The notes beneath the pieces are model-generated. The model was not told where the DNA came from. It saw nothing but the letters and a program-made list of their open reading frames with translations, and did not search any database. A DNA stretch of 64,000 nt from Blasia pusilla (lineage: Eukaryota; Marchantiophyta; Marchantiopsida; Blasiales): assembly GCA_050084515.1 (NCBI GenBank), contig CM114274.1:42284001-42348000 (forward strand), written 5' to 3'. Positions 43,785-56,211 of this stretch are shown piece by piece. The stretch's first letter is position 1. Each line of letters opens with the position of its first letter. The translations under genes and the position numbers were made by a program.

Positions 43785-46700
43785 TGGATGCTCCTAGTAT
43801 AAAATATAGGACTTCATTATCAGTGGATGCGGGCTGATCGATGTGATCAAGAAGCTGCTCACTTACTTCTCCCAGTTTAATCCATCATCGTTTATCTAAA
43901 GAAAGCGGAGTCGACGTAGGTGCGAGGAATAGATCATAAGTGCAAGCTTTTAGTGGATCTAGTGGTCGGCTAAGGACTGAGGCCGGCTAATCTTCTTCAA
44001 TTGCCAAGTGCTTGTTTCTAGGCTTCGTTATACCTCTGTTACCGCTTAACATTTCAGTACTGAAGTGCTAAGATTGTGTGTTATCAGTGGTTCATGGCTT
44101 TGAATTTCTTCAGACACTGAATAAAAGCACCTAGTATGTCTTTCACATTTCCAAGAGTTCCTGACACCAAGGTAACTTTTCTTCCCGGTCCCTTAGGGAG
44201 ATCATAGGACTAAGATCAATGCAGCATGAAAGAGAGCTTCTGTCTGTCGGGAATGTGGCCTATACCTGCTAGAGAAATCCTGTATATACTCAGTGAGATC
44301 AAAGGAAGCAGAGTGGTGTGCATACTCTAATCAATGCGAGGCTAGTCAACCACGAGTGAGACACCTGTTGTTTCTGCGCACATAGAGCCTATATGCCATA
44401 GTAAGCCCCTGAAATGCCGATAGGACTTAGTCATGAGTAACATGAATCCCATGTCATTGAAAAAGTCGATATGCCATTAAGTCATCAGAAAAGCTTCCAC
44501 CCTACCTGATTTCTATATATGTCTTTGTGCTCATATCTATACTATACTTATTATGGTACGCTTCTCTCACAAACAAGGAAGGGCCTTCTAAAACACTTGT
44601 TTCGTAATATATGGAGACACTTGGAAAAGTAACATGTGATAAAGGGATAGGAATCTGTAAGTAAGAGGTGCCGTCACCACCACCAGAGGCAGTAGAAAGA
44701 AGTAGCCAAGAGAGTCTTCCCGCGTTCAAGCATCCGCAGGGCCCCATCTCCACACACGTACGTCAATTACGAACCCAAACCTGAACTTGGAAGGTTCAGC
44801 ATCCCATCACTACTTCTCTGGCAATCAATCGGATAATTTTTATTTATTTTTAATTCAGTTTCGCATCTGCAGTTGTATCTGTAAGGGTGGTGGGGAGAAG
44901 CTCGCTGGGCGTTAACTCCCAAGCAGACAGCTATTATTGCTTTGCGCAATAAAAGCTGTCGGGATTTAGGGGATCGGAGGACGAGATTTCCTTTAAATAA
45001 AAAAATTGGAAAGCTGGTTAGGTGGATGAGTTCGGGGTGTTGGAATCCGAATCAGCGTTTCTTAAGCTTTTGGGGAAACCAATCCGCATTTTAAATACTT
45101 CCAACCTGTTGTAGCCTTCGGAATGTCGCTCTCCGAGAGAGAATGAACCTGTGCAGCTCCGGTTTAGGGTGTGACAGGCACACGATTCTGAGATCGAACT
45201 TAAACCTTCTCAAGTCCAAAAACCGCGGTCCAACCGTCGGTTTTCGGACCGGTGGACCCTAAACCCACTATCCACCTCACTAAACGAATTGTAGCGTCTC
45301 TCTACCAAGTCTACCCTGAGAAGGGAGGCTCATAACCCAAGCCTCTAAGGCGGGCGGCCAAGAATCCCTAAACGGCTCTGCGTAGGGATCCATCAACAGC
45401 AAGTATGTGTATACCAAGGGCCCACGAGTCATTTGTAGGCATATCTGCTGACTCCTCCGGGATGGACACTTGGAGTCTCGTAGGGAAGGGGCTTACATTT
45501 AGGTCCGAATCCCCAGCACTTATTTATTATTTCTTAATTTTTCTTTTTAAAAAATTTATATTATGTAATAATTTAAATATTCTTTTCACAAGTTTGAAAT
45601 TGTATGCATTTGTATGCAAGTCTTTTCTTTTAAAAAGTGGAGTTTGAAGCGTTTTGCCCATAGTGTACTACAAGTGGGAATCATTGTCCACTAATTTCAC
45701 TTGTAAGATGGCTCGGTCTAGCCTTATAAACTAATAAATTGATCAATAGATTAAAATTAAATTTTTTTCATTTCAAAATGGAAGGAATGGGTGTTTCTTA
45801 TAGATACATTTTATTCAAACTAAATTTGTTTCAATAGATATAAAATAGGCCAGTTCCTCCAAATACAACCCTTTATACTTGGAAAAAATTAGTTTAAAAT
45901 GGGAGAAAAAATTTCAACTCACTTGTGAGCATGTGCGATTTCTTCCTCCGTACGTTTTGAATATGTTTCTGTAGAAAGAATGCATAACTATTCTTAAAAC
46001 AATTCTGAAAACATTTTTCACATATTACTCATGTTCAAAATAAGGGATTTCTCTTTTGGATACATTTAATTCAAGCTAACATTTTTTGAATAAAAATAAA
46101 ATACGTATCATACATAGGTATGAGGACACCTTTGGTCCTGAAAAAACTGGAAATTTTTATTTATTTTCAACTCGTGCCCATGTGCCATTTCTTTTTATGT
46201 AAGCATTTGAATATGCTTAGAATATAGCCAGAATGCATAGCAATTCTTAAAAAAGTTCTTTAAACATTTTTCACATATTACTTAGAAATATTATGCGTAA
46301 ATTCTACCTTCACGAAATTAAAAAAAACTTTAATTTCAGGTTGTGATACTTGGTTTCTCATTGATTTGAAGAAATTATATGCTTTACGTAATCCATCCCC
46401 AAGTACTTTATTAATTAAAAAATATTACATGAATACTAAAATGGCCATTATGGTATGAAGACCAAGTATCTACCTACGTAGGAAAGGACTATTCATGAGT
46501 TGACCATAAATTGGGAAGTGGTTGAAACCCTTTCATAATGGGACATCAGATTTTTGCACATATATATGAGCCGAGTGTATTTCAAGGATTTCAATAATAT
46601 TAATTAATCGATGATTCCGTTGTGGCATGTGTAGGAGGCACAACAATGAATTGGGTAATCCCAATGACGTGACTACTAAGGTAATCTTGGATCGGCAAGC

Positions 46701-47180
46701 GGAGAAGATTACGAAGGTTAGAAGGTTAAAGAGTTCGGACTCACTTGAAAATAAGAGCAAGTCCCCATGGAGCATTTCTATGGTACCTGGAAGACAACTC
46801 GCGAGCCTTATTCTGTTTGTTCGCTCCTTCTATGCCTATGATACGCCCATTATCTATTCCTGGGGAATATAGTATTCTATAATCGGCTTATGGCACACGT
46901 CAAGGTGATCACATGGGAGCCACTCTTTGCCATTGCCTATTTTTGTGCCCTTCGAGCATCAGTGCAAGCATTTCCATCTTGTCTTTTTCCTTCTATTGCT
47001 CAAGCATTTTCCCTTGTAAGTAATAATGGACTTCCAACAATGCAGTAATTCATCAAATCATCTTCAATAGGAAGATTTGGAATTCCTATTTTCTATAATG
47101 CGACAGTTTCAAAAAATATCTTTGGTAAATCAAATGGCCAAGAAAAGATATTTCTATTGAGAAGGGAACGAATGATTTAA
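43785..47180. other. Intergenic, no gene recognised
   Basis: The first few hundred bases are germin-gene 3' flank; a truncated echo of the gene's end ('gatgtgatcaagaagctgct...ttctcccag') at about 43838-43873 repeats the last codons. From 45.5 kb on the DNA is very AT-rich, with two related blocks near 45960-46030 and 46200-46280 ('gaatatg(t/c)tt...gaatgcataactattcttaaa'). Confidence 0.5.
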
Positions 47181-47189
47181 GGATAGTAA

Positions 47190-48900
47190 TTTATTACCTC
47201 ACGTCGTTCATGTAAGAGATCTTCTGCTAATGGATCCAAGAACTAACTCCATAATGTAGCTAGTCGAGCGGGTGTGTTGTAAGATAGAATAATTTCAAAT
47301 AGTCGGTGAAGTGAAGAACGAGTAAAGATTATAGCAACTTCTTCAAAGCAAGAGAACACTTTTCTATCATCCTTCACAATTCTCATTTGGATAGTAACTT
47401 CCTTGAATGCTGGAAATAATACTCCATGAACATTTCTCAAGAATTCATATGTAGTTGCTCCTCGAATATAATGGAGGAGAAATCTCAACCAATGACATTC
47501 TTCTTCACCTATAGATGAGTGAAATAAATTAGCTTAACCCTTTCCATAATAATTCACTCGCGTTAGATGGAGGAATAGCAAAATCCAATGTACAAACAAA
47601 CATTTAATGAAATTTTGAGTATTCATCTCAATGAATAAGATATAAGCGGCCAATGGGATATCCGCAACCATTTCCTTTTTTAACCCTACAAATCCATCTC
47701 ATTTTAGTCCAACGATAATATGAAGGAAAATCTTTATGGAGATATTATTTGGCATTTGAGTGTGATAAATTAGTTGCAAATCATCGCGTCAAAGTTATCT
47801 CTTTATTTACATGTAACACATCTCCGGGGTGTAAATACCATTGAAAGACACCATTTTTTTCCGGAAGATGAACCGCTAATCGCACAATACTTGGAAGTTC
47901 AACATGTTGACTAAATTTAAAGAGTTGCCAACATGCCTATGAAAAAAATATTTATCGAGGAGAATAATGCTAACTATTGAATTAAGTAGAATGAAAAAGT
48001 AAAGTGCACAAAAATATTATACTTAAAAAAAAAATCATCAATCATTAGAATCATACATCGCATCTAGATATGACATTGTCTCATCAATGATTTCCATTGT
48101 GGTGGATGTTTTAGTATCTATTTAACACCTTAAATATAACCGTATCGCATCCCTTATATACATATTTATATAAGTATTTCATGACAAAAATACTACTTGT
48201 GATCTCCAAATTAATGTAACAATAAAAAAGGGTGTACAACATAGGATTTTCGGGTAGGACCCAATGATTATCTAATGAGTGTTTGTGCTTAGTTATTGCC
48301 CTTCCATTCTCCAATCTACAAAAACAAAATAACAAACCACAAATTTATGGACGTTATATGGCTTACAATAATAATAAAGAGAAGCCAAGATGAAAATAAC
48401 CTTACTTGCGATAAATTGGGTAATCATCTTCCATCTCTGTAGTGGTGGCTGCAAAAGCTTTAGGATAACCTTTGGTATACTTTTTAGTATCTTTATCCAT
48501 ACATGGTGCATTTGGATTTAATCGTCCATATGGCCCGTGAACCATGCCATTAGCGGCAGTAATATACAACCTTGGATGAGTAGCATGATTTGGAATTTTT
48601 GCTGGAATGATACGATCATAATCAGAGATGATACGTGGTTTATCCTTATGATCTAAAATAATAAGAATGTGCACATGTGGCAAACTTCTTTTTTGGAATT
48701 CCACCACATGGATGCATCCAACCACTCTATCCAATATTTGCTTGTAGGAATAACTTTTTTTTCTCCTCAAAGACCCGCATAACCAAATCAAGTTGATCAG
48801 CAATTGATAGACCAAGTAATAAGGCTAAAATAATCTCCTCCCATTTAAGATTGCATGTCATGTTCAAAAAGTACTCGAGCCTCCCCAAGTGTCTCACAAT
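47190..48900 (-). pseudogene. Helitron Rep/helicase N-terminal region, pseudogene
   Basis: Minus strand, pieces in order: TCNLKWEEIILALLLG (about 48870), VVEFQKRSLPHVHILIILDH (48402-48815 frame, the Rep HUH-type block with its H.H core), DYDRIIPAKIP, GMVHGPYGRLNPNAPCM, then DNHWVLPENPMLYTLF and KYLYKYVYKGCDTVIFKV (48335-48111), and finally YIRGATTYEFLRNVHGVLFPAFKEV (47243-47488 frame). This is the plant Helitron helicase-like domain in its usual order. Frameshifts and stops are frequent and the SF1 helicase part is missing or unrecognisable. The 3' CTRR hairpin end was not located. Confidence 0.92.
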
Positions 48901-50000
48901 TTCCATTGCGTGCTAATATAATTGATGCATATGACATCGCCCTCTAGTGAAAGAAGATAGTAATAACTCTGAATGGTGGAATGGTTGTATGCACCTAGAC
49001 TTTGGAATATATTCTCTATCTAGCAGTCCAGGCTCCCTTGGAGTCGGAGAGAATCCTTTATGGCATTCTCAAAGTCTCGGCATGCTCAAGTGAGTATGAT
49101 GAGGCTTGGAGTTTTTAAAATTGGAAAACATTTAAATACAATGGCCGCCACGCTAAGAACAACCTTTTGAGGAGCCTTTGAGGGATTGGATGTTTCTTCA
49201 CTATTATACCATCTTTGAGTATAGAATTTGAAATATACGGCTCTAAAAAAACCGGTTATAATCAGAAATTTTTATTGAAACCCTAAAATAAGGTGGCGCG
49301 AGTGTAGTTCTTGAACGCATGAACACTTTGGAAAGGCCAGGTGAGACACTTTGGAGTGTTTGCAAAATGAGGAGCACTCTCCCTTTAATAGTAAAAATGT
49401 TTGCCATCCCCCGCACCCGTCCGCACGGAGCCCGCTTCTTTTGTCGAGAGGCCGGCCTTCGATTCCCTCCTCACTCCCCAACTTTCATTTGTCAGTAGCC
49501 TCAATCCGCCACACGGCCAGCTTCCGTACACACCCCTATTTCCGTCTACACCCTCTTACTGTACATCCCATCTTGCTCCCTGCTTCTAGAGTCTCCCTTC
49601 CGATTGCCGTCTTACACTCTTTTTGTCCCATCCTTCTGTCTAGCCCCTCGCTTGCATATGCCACATACAAACAAGAATGTGACCCCACAATCGAATGACG
49701 ATTTGGCATTAATAGGCGAGGAGCACTCTACATGAAAAAACTGGATAAAATAGAGGTGACTTATAAGTAAAGAAGAGTGGTAGGTTGTGAAGAGGTTGCT
49801 ATAATAGTGTAGGATAGTGGACAATCGATACAAACCGTATGTGCAGGTGTGAAACTTAACTCTTTGTGTTATACAAGTCGAGGAATGAGAATATATCGAT
49901 GTAGAAATACCGCGTACACGGAGGGTAGGACGCTGGCTACATAAGTATAGAATACATGTTTGTTGGATGCACAAGAAACACAACTTAGTTAGGTAAGTTC
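48901..50000. other. Intergenic, no gene recognised
   Basis: Includes a CT-rich stretch on the plus strand (about 49400-49650) that stays open for 115 codons but is composition-driven (P, S and L rich) and matches nothing. 'gaggagcactct' occurs twice (49370 and 49719). Confidence 0.5.
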
Positions 50001-50059
50001 AACGCCGGGTAAGAGGTGTGTCTATATTATATATATAGACACACCTCTTAGCCGACGTT
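50001..50059. repeat. Hairpin with 26-bp arms
   Basis: Arms 50001-50026 and 50034-50059 ('aacgccgggtaagaggtgtg' continuing into 'tctata', and its complement) pair with two mismatches around a 7-base AT spacer. It is too small for an autonomous element; it may be a remnant of paired transposon ends or a miniature foldback. Confidence 0.85.
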
Positions 50060-50429
50060 TTTATATATATATAAAGCTTAAATAAAGCTCTTTTGTATAT
50101 GCACATTTACTTAGTGTTTTCTAGCTGGTTGTTTCATTAGAGAAACGCAATCAGAAAGACTAGGTGTAGACTCTTAGCCACTAACTGAAAGAGAAACAAG
50201 CATAGAGAAAGGGGAATTATGTGGATCATCCTTTTGATGGCCATGATACCATTCCATGTTTGCCATACCCACAGGTGAAGCCCAACTTCTCCACACTTAA
50301 TGAACTTTTCCACATTGACTAAAGTAGCTCACTAGACCTAAGCAAGTGCCACAAAACAAGACCGGATTTGGTCTTGTTATGTGGCACCAGTTGGGCAAAA
50401 CTAAAAGACAAGATTCTTTGCATATAAGG

Positions 50430-50735
50430 CACAAACGTTTGAAAGTACATCTACCATGAGGTGAAAATTCTCATGTCAAAGAAGGAGCAAGATTAACCTG
50501 CAAGGAATTATGCAACTTCGTATTTTTGGTACACAAACGTTTGAAAGTACATCTACCATGAGGTGAAAATTCTCATGTCAAAGAAGGAGCAAGATTAACC
50601 TGCAAGGACTTCTGCAACTTCGTATTTTTGGTACACAAACGTTTGAAAGTACATCTACCATGAGGTGAAAATTCTCATGTCAAAGAAGGAGCAAGATTAA
50701 CCTGCAAGGACTTCTGCAACTTCGTATTTTTGGTA
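50430..50735 (+). repeat. Tandem array, three copies of 102 bp
   Basis: Units start 'cacaaacgtttgaaagtaca' at 50430, 50532 and 50634 and end 'cgtatttttggta'. Copies 2 and 3 are identical as far as I can read, and copy 1 differs by a few bases ('aattatg' for 'acttctg'). The near-identity implies recent expansion. Confidence 0.92.
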
Positions 50736-50985
50736 CTTGGTGTCATTTTGTCATTGTTTTTTCATCAGTGAAATGCCACAAATCCATGGGTAATGCCAAC
50801 TTGAAGGCTGAAAGAGTATGTAGTAGTTGTGATGGTAGCACAGCTTCATAAACCACCTAGTAAAAAATATGGTTGCAGAGTTAGGCCTATGTTGCATGTG
50901 AGCTAACATAAAGCCGCATTGCAATATGAAGAGGCCGATTTACTATTGCATGCATTGATACAGATGCAAAAAACCCACTGCAATG

Positions 50986-51222
50986 TCAACCTTTGCACCC
51001 TTTCCTTGATCTTTTTTCTATTGATACGGACTCATCCTCATATGTGATGATTTTTCCTCCAAGTCTTTCCTCAAGTACTTTAATCAAGTCTTCATGAGTT
51101 TCTTGTTGAGAGCTTGAAGAAATGGAATCTCTTGGGTTGTCGAGGAATGCTACATCCGCAACAGTTCTGTGAGGTCCTCTACTAGCTAGACGAGATTTCT
51201 TACGGGCAACTTTCTTTGACAA
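50986..51222 (-). other. Unrecognised open frame, 78 codons
   Basis: The composition is protein-like: a basic start (SKKVARKKSRLASRG), then a Ser-rich part and a helix-prone acidic stretch (THEDLIKVLEERLGGKI). No family recognised, no signal peptide. It could be an exon of an unknown gene or a transposon fragment. Confidence 0.25.
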
Positions 51223-52490
51223 TAGATTTAGTACTAAAGTCCAATTGGCCTCGAACTACTCAGCACTTAAACTCTCTATTTTATCATGGTCAATATATTG
51301 CTCCATCTAGATACAAGGCACACAAGATCATCATGAGTGTACAAGCCTACAACAACACACACACCAAATCACTTCCTTGTAAGTAATTCATCACTTAAAC
51401 ATCAATGTGCTTGACTCAGTTCATGAATTTTCCACATAGTTCAGAAGCCACACATAGCATGCTTTGTACTTCAGAAGTGGATGGTAATAATCAAGTCTAG
51501 GCTGAAAAGCATAAGGGAACTGTGCCGAGATGAAAATGTCATATATTCTGCACTCAAGCTTTGTGACCATGACTGATGTGGGTCATATATGTGTTTTGGC
51601 TAAGTTACTTCTTCCCAATAGGTCGGCAACAAGTGGGGAATCGGAGCTAATCAATCATAGCACTAAAGTGTCAAAAAGGTAGTATGCGATGGCTGAGACA
51701 TTCTATTTTAATTGTGAGTGCATATGAGAGAGGTCCTTGCATTTGTCAAGAAATCTATAGAACAAAGTGAGAGCAACAGCATTCAGAGTGAACAAACCAC
51801 ACATACATAGAGACCATTCCTAGGAAGTGTTGGTTCAATAGAATTATTACCATAGTAGCCACTCTTGTTTCAAAAGGGATGACTACACAAGGAGCATAAA
51901 ACAAGGGATTCATGCTATTGTTATTCCATACAAGATAGGTGGATGTGTTTATAGAACGAACTAGAAATGAATCCAAGGAAGGTCACCAACTATGGTTACT
52001 CAGAAGTTGAAGGAACATGGTAGGGAATGAGATGCAACCAATGAAGTACAAAAAAAATACAAAAAACAATAGTAGGCACACCATTTCAAAACATGTGCAT
52101 GAACCTTGTAAATTTAGAGAGGGAGTTCCTCATACCTAACTTGACCATAAGCAAGTCAAGGCACGTGTACAAAAGTGTTACATGCTCGTAAAATGAAACT
52201 CTGTGCTTCAGGTAGATCTTAAGAAACTACACTGACTTATGCGACGTCATGTGCATTTACAAACAACAAGTTGCATTTCTCGTGTAAAGAAGTTACAAAC
52301 ACATTTTCTCTACACATCTATGTATACTGATATCTACGCAAAACTCTTCTCTCGACAGAAGCACCAAAGACACTTAATAGTTGGCGGTATAGTATCTGCA
52401 CACTAAGTCTATCTTTGAGTTAAGTGTGTTGAGCTTGTCATGCAGAATTATAATTGCTACAATGTTTGGCCCTTGATCTATATTGATATA
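51223..52490. other. Intergenic, no gene recognised
   Basis: AT-rich, short frames only. Confidence 0.5.
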
Positions 52491-52532
52491 CCGCATCACC
52501 TGCTTGAGAGTTTTGTTGTGAGTTTCAGTCTT

Positions 52533-52832
52533 CTAAAGCCGCTCCTGCAATGTTTCAATGTTCTTAAGAGCATCAAACAAGAAGCTTGAAACCTTAGTTT
52601 TAGGCTTTGGATTGTGTCTCTTGTCCTCTTGGCCCTGAATGAACCGGCGGGACAACTCAGTGTTAGTGTGTAGGTGCCTTGTTTCGTTGATGGTACCTGC
52701 TCGGTGTGTTTGGGTTGGCGGTGTGCCATAAGTGGAGCTCGTGATGTCAATATCTTTCAATTCAATGCGTGCCCTTGTAATGATACAATTCAGTCTCATG
52801 CATGCCCACCCAGTCCTAAGTAGAACATGCAA
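52533..52832 (-). other. Unrecognised open frame, 99 codons
   Basis: A minus-strand frame with a polar, protein-like composition (TELSRRFIQGQEDKRHN, FDALKNIETLQERL) ending in a helix-prone segment. The overlapping frame 52496-52750 is a shadow. No family recognised; possibly an exon or transposon relic. Confidence 0.22.
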
Positions 52833-53791
52833 TTTTTTTTCTTAATAGACTATAAGGCTACTTATAAAATACTTCCTAACTAGTGCGTCTATGTGAGTTG
52901 GAAGTGGGATCCATAGATAAGGAGTCACGTGTTATGTGAGGCAGGAAATACAACTGAACTAACTTATCCCATCCTGCAAGGAAAAGGAAAAACCCGACTT
53001 CAATAGCTCTTTTCTTTCGATACCCCTTAGATTCATTACTCTTTGAGTGGAATACTTATGGACAAAGATGATTTCATGGAGATGAAGGAATGCATTCGTA
53101 GAAGACTTATTTCTGAAAAGAACCAAGATCTCTAATCCAACTTCCAATCCCAATTTTGTGCCATCTCCGTATCCACTCCACCATCCCTTTATGAAGCTAC
53201 TCTACTTGTCATGATAACTACACATGATGGGCAACATGCAGATGAACTCACCCTTTTCGATATGATCCTATCTAACTTGGAATAGAACTAGATAACATGT
53301 GTTCTTTCTAATGTACACCACATGAAATTGTACTTAAGAAAAAAAACCGCATGACTTTGAGTAATGAGGCAACCACCTAAAAAATAAGAAATTCGATTTA
53401 CTATAGTAGGCTACTGGAAATACGATTGTGTCTTTACAGTTTTGCACACTTATCCACGCTTTGGAACACCAAGTAAGCCTCTACATCGTCCACTTCAGCC
53501 CGAAAGATCCTAAAACGTCAGATATCCGTCCAATGCTCCCACGACACGTCAGCACAACCTCTCCGGAAAAGAAAAAGCGACTGCTGATCTGTAATACATT
53601 CGAAATCTAAGTAGTTTCTCCCGGTACCTCATGATTTCAGAGGTCATTCAAAAAACGACGAAAGCCACAGTCCCACTGATCCATCCCCATCTTCCCGTCG
53701 GGAGCTCATTACGAGATCCGCTGAGTTACTTGAAAGTTTGGGCTGAAAGTGGCAACGAAGATAGACGTCCCTTGGCCATGGAATTCAGCAG

Positions 53792-53817
53792 CTTCTCCGG
53801 TGCATGCACCGGAGAAG
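53792..53817. repeat. Perfect 26-bp palindrome
   Basis: 'cttctccggtgca' is followed immediately by its reverse complement with no spacer, giving 13-base arms that are exactly complementary. Confidence 0.95.
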
Positions 53818-54314
53818 TCACTGATATCGGCTAGTGCTGGAAGTGGGCGTTTCGTTTAGCAGAGACCGGCGAGGGTCCTGCTTTGCATCGCATCGTGATC
53901 AAGACGTACAGTGGCTGACTTCGCACATCGATCGTCGCGTATGCGGCTCGCCGGAGAGATGCAAGCCCGTGATGGTGTGCGATCCATGAGTGACTCATGC
54001 CTCTATCGGTTCCGGCATCGGATCACAGCCAGCGAACATTTGGAGCGATCCGCCACCTCCGTGGCCAACCCCTTACCGTACAGATCGATAGCGAGAGTTG
54101 AGTCACTTGACATCCACTGAATTACTTCAAGTCCAGACGCCTGCCTCCTTTACCCAGTGGAGCACCTTTCGACTGCATCGTGGCGAGCTTAGATTGGCCA
54201 CATTACTAAACGCCTCTTGCGCCAAGAGTCCCACGCGCTCTGCGTCAAGGATGATGTGAAGTGCGTGCGTGCGTGGATGCAAGGCTATGACCATTCAGAA
54301 CGGTATTTTAGGTC

Positions 54315-54369
54315 TGGTAGTTGACGGGGCGGTTTTGTTCCGCCCGCGAAACAGCCGGGTCAACTACCA
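54315..54369. repeat. Compound stem-loop
   Basis: Outer arms 'tggtagttgac' (54315-54325) and 'gtcaactacca' (54359-54369) enclose an inner pair 'gggcgg' / 'ccgccc' around 'ttttgtt'. The purpose is unknown; it may be a terminator-like or foldback remnant. Confidence 0.8.
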
Positions 54370-56090
54370 TCCGTACTACCTGGCTGCGATCGTTTCTGGT
54401 CGGCGGGAAGCCGGGTAAGAGTCAGCCGCTAGGGCTTCCGTCCGACCGCTGATAATGCATGATGGATGGCGCAGCTGTGCAGCTGGAGGGGTGTGCACCT
54501 ACGAAAAGAAATAATCCGTAATGGTGTGATGTTCGCTTATGATAGGAAAGCCACGGCCGCAGATGTGTATGGCATAGATGGCGAAGATGGAGTGCTAGCA
54601 TGGGGAAAGTGATTGCAAGCCGAGGAGATCGATAATGCTTATGGAGTATTCTTATGGACGTCTCCTGACGACATTCGTTGAGCTTCACAAGCGTCCTCGA
54701 AGAGTGTGACTCGTCTCATTCATCCGATGTGAGCTTCTGTACATATTCTCGATCGTGGACGGATTCCCGTCGCCGAGACGTATTCCAGCGTTGAAAAATA
54801 CGCATTCCGCGGTTTCAAATGGCCTCTTCCAAAATCAATCGTCCAAACTCGGAATCCAAGGTTTGCAAATTCCAACTTGTTTAGATATTTAGGATACTGC
54901 ATTTTCTTAATCTCGATGAAGTCAGATATTCGTTTCCTTGTATGGTGGGAGACGATTTTCTGCCACCGATATGGACGGGATTTATTTCCGACAACTGGAA
55001 ACATAAACAGAGAGAAAGCTATATATGTGTACAAAGGAGTCCACCTTGGAACCGAATGGGGATCTATGTAAGTCTCTTGAATTAGCCTGATTGATGGCGA
55101 GTTTCATCCAGGGAAAGACCCGTCGGACGAGTCTATCTATCTATCTCCATAAACTTGATCGAACTCCAACGATCATGGGTACCGGTATGCAAGGAATTGT
55201 ACAAGGGACGAATAGAATCGAGGCTCAGAAGAACATAGAATATGCCCGGAGGTCCTTTGCGAGTCCCGGATTTCGATCCGAGAAAAAGCGTTTTGCGTCT
55301 TTTAGAATTCAGACGATCTACCCAGTGATAAGATATTTCACTGGACTTTTCTAGTGTGGATGCGTTTGCTGTCACGTGCATCGATTGATGTTCAGGAGCG
55401 TGAGTCCGACTTGAGACAATGAATTAAAGCTTACGGCCAGTAGGAATGTAACTAGTGGGATCCCCTTAGAGAAAATATAATGCCTTCTACCCTTTATCAA
55501 CTTGTTAGACGACCACCCAAAGTTGTGCCTATCGAAGTCGGAAAGGTATATGCGCATAAACGAGGATAGTTCCGATAACACATTTGAATTTTAAATTGGA
55601 GAGTTCATCGTAAGAGAATTGAAAATTGGAGAGTGTGCAAAATCCAAAAGAAGCATCCGGCCAATACAACGCAGATAGGTTGCATCTGGAGGTGTGAATC
55701 GCGTGCACAACACGAGTGGAGTGGACTTCGTTTGAGGACTTGGAGCGCCCCATCCGAGCAAGAATATAAGATCCCTATAATCTCAGGGCGTCTCACCTCC
55801 ATCGCTCAACACACACACGCACAGGGTTCATTCGTTGCTTCATCACCTTCATCAGCTGGCTAACAAGTCCACATCCGTCGTCCTCATCCGTGCAATTCAA
55901 TTCCTCCATGTCACGACGATGCGTAAAGAGTAGAGTGAAGAGGGTCTAGATCGGGAGGCTCGTCGCCATGAAAGTTTAGAGATAGTTTTGGTCATGACTT
56001 CGAGAAACTCGACGTGCAAACTTACATTCCATGTCCGCTCGTGCAATTTTGCTGTCCTTGATAGTAATGCAGTTAACCCCTCAATCTGGG

Positions 56091-56098
56091 TATATAAG
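56091..56098 (+). promoter_or_regulatory. TATA box of the hevein-EG45 gene
   Basis: TATATAAG, 121 bases before the chosen ATG at 56212; transcription would start near 56125. An out-of-frame ATG at 56208 opens a short overlapping frame ending at about 56270 and could reduce translation. Confidence 0.55.
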
Positions 56099-56211
56099 AC
56101 TACTTGTCCTGAGCACTTGAACACGTTTGTGCTCGCAGGATATTCGTGTGGAATCGAACGGCCGACGTCAACAGGAGGGTATCTCAGGAGTATTTCCAGA
56201 CGAAGAAATGC

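Larger units (their letters stand above)
52833..56090. other. Intergenic, GC-richer from about 53.5 kb, with palindromes
   Basis: No gene recognised. Composition shifts upward in GC from about 53.5 to 54.7 kb, where exact inverted repeats occur (listed separately). Short frames up to 132 codons on the minus strand at 55897-56295 overlap the hevein gene leader and look non-coding. Confidence 0.5.

Noticed and set aside
49351-49698. 115-codon plus-strand frame rich in P, S and L
   Set aside because: A pyrimidine-rich tract keeps the frame open; no domain, and the other frames are open too.
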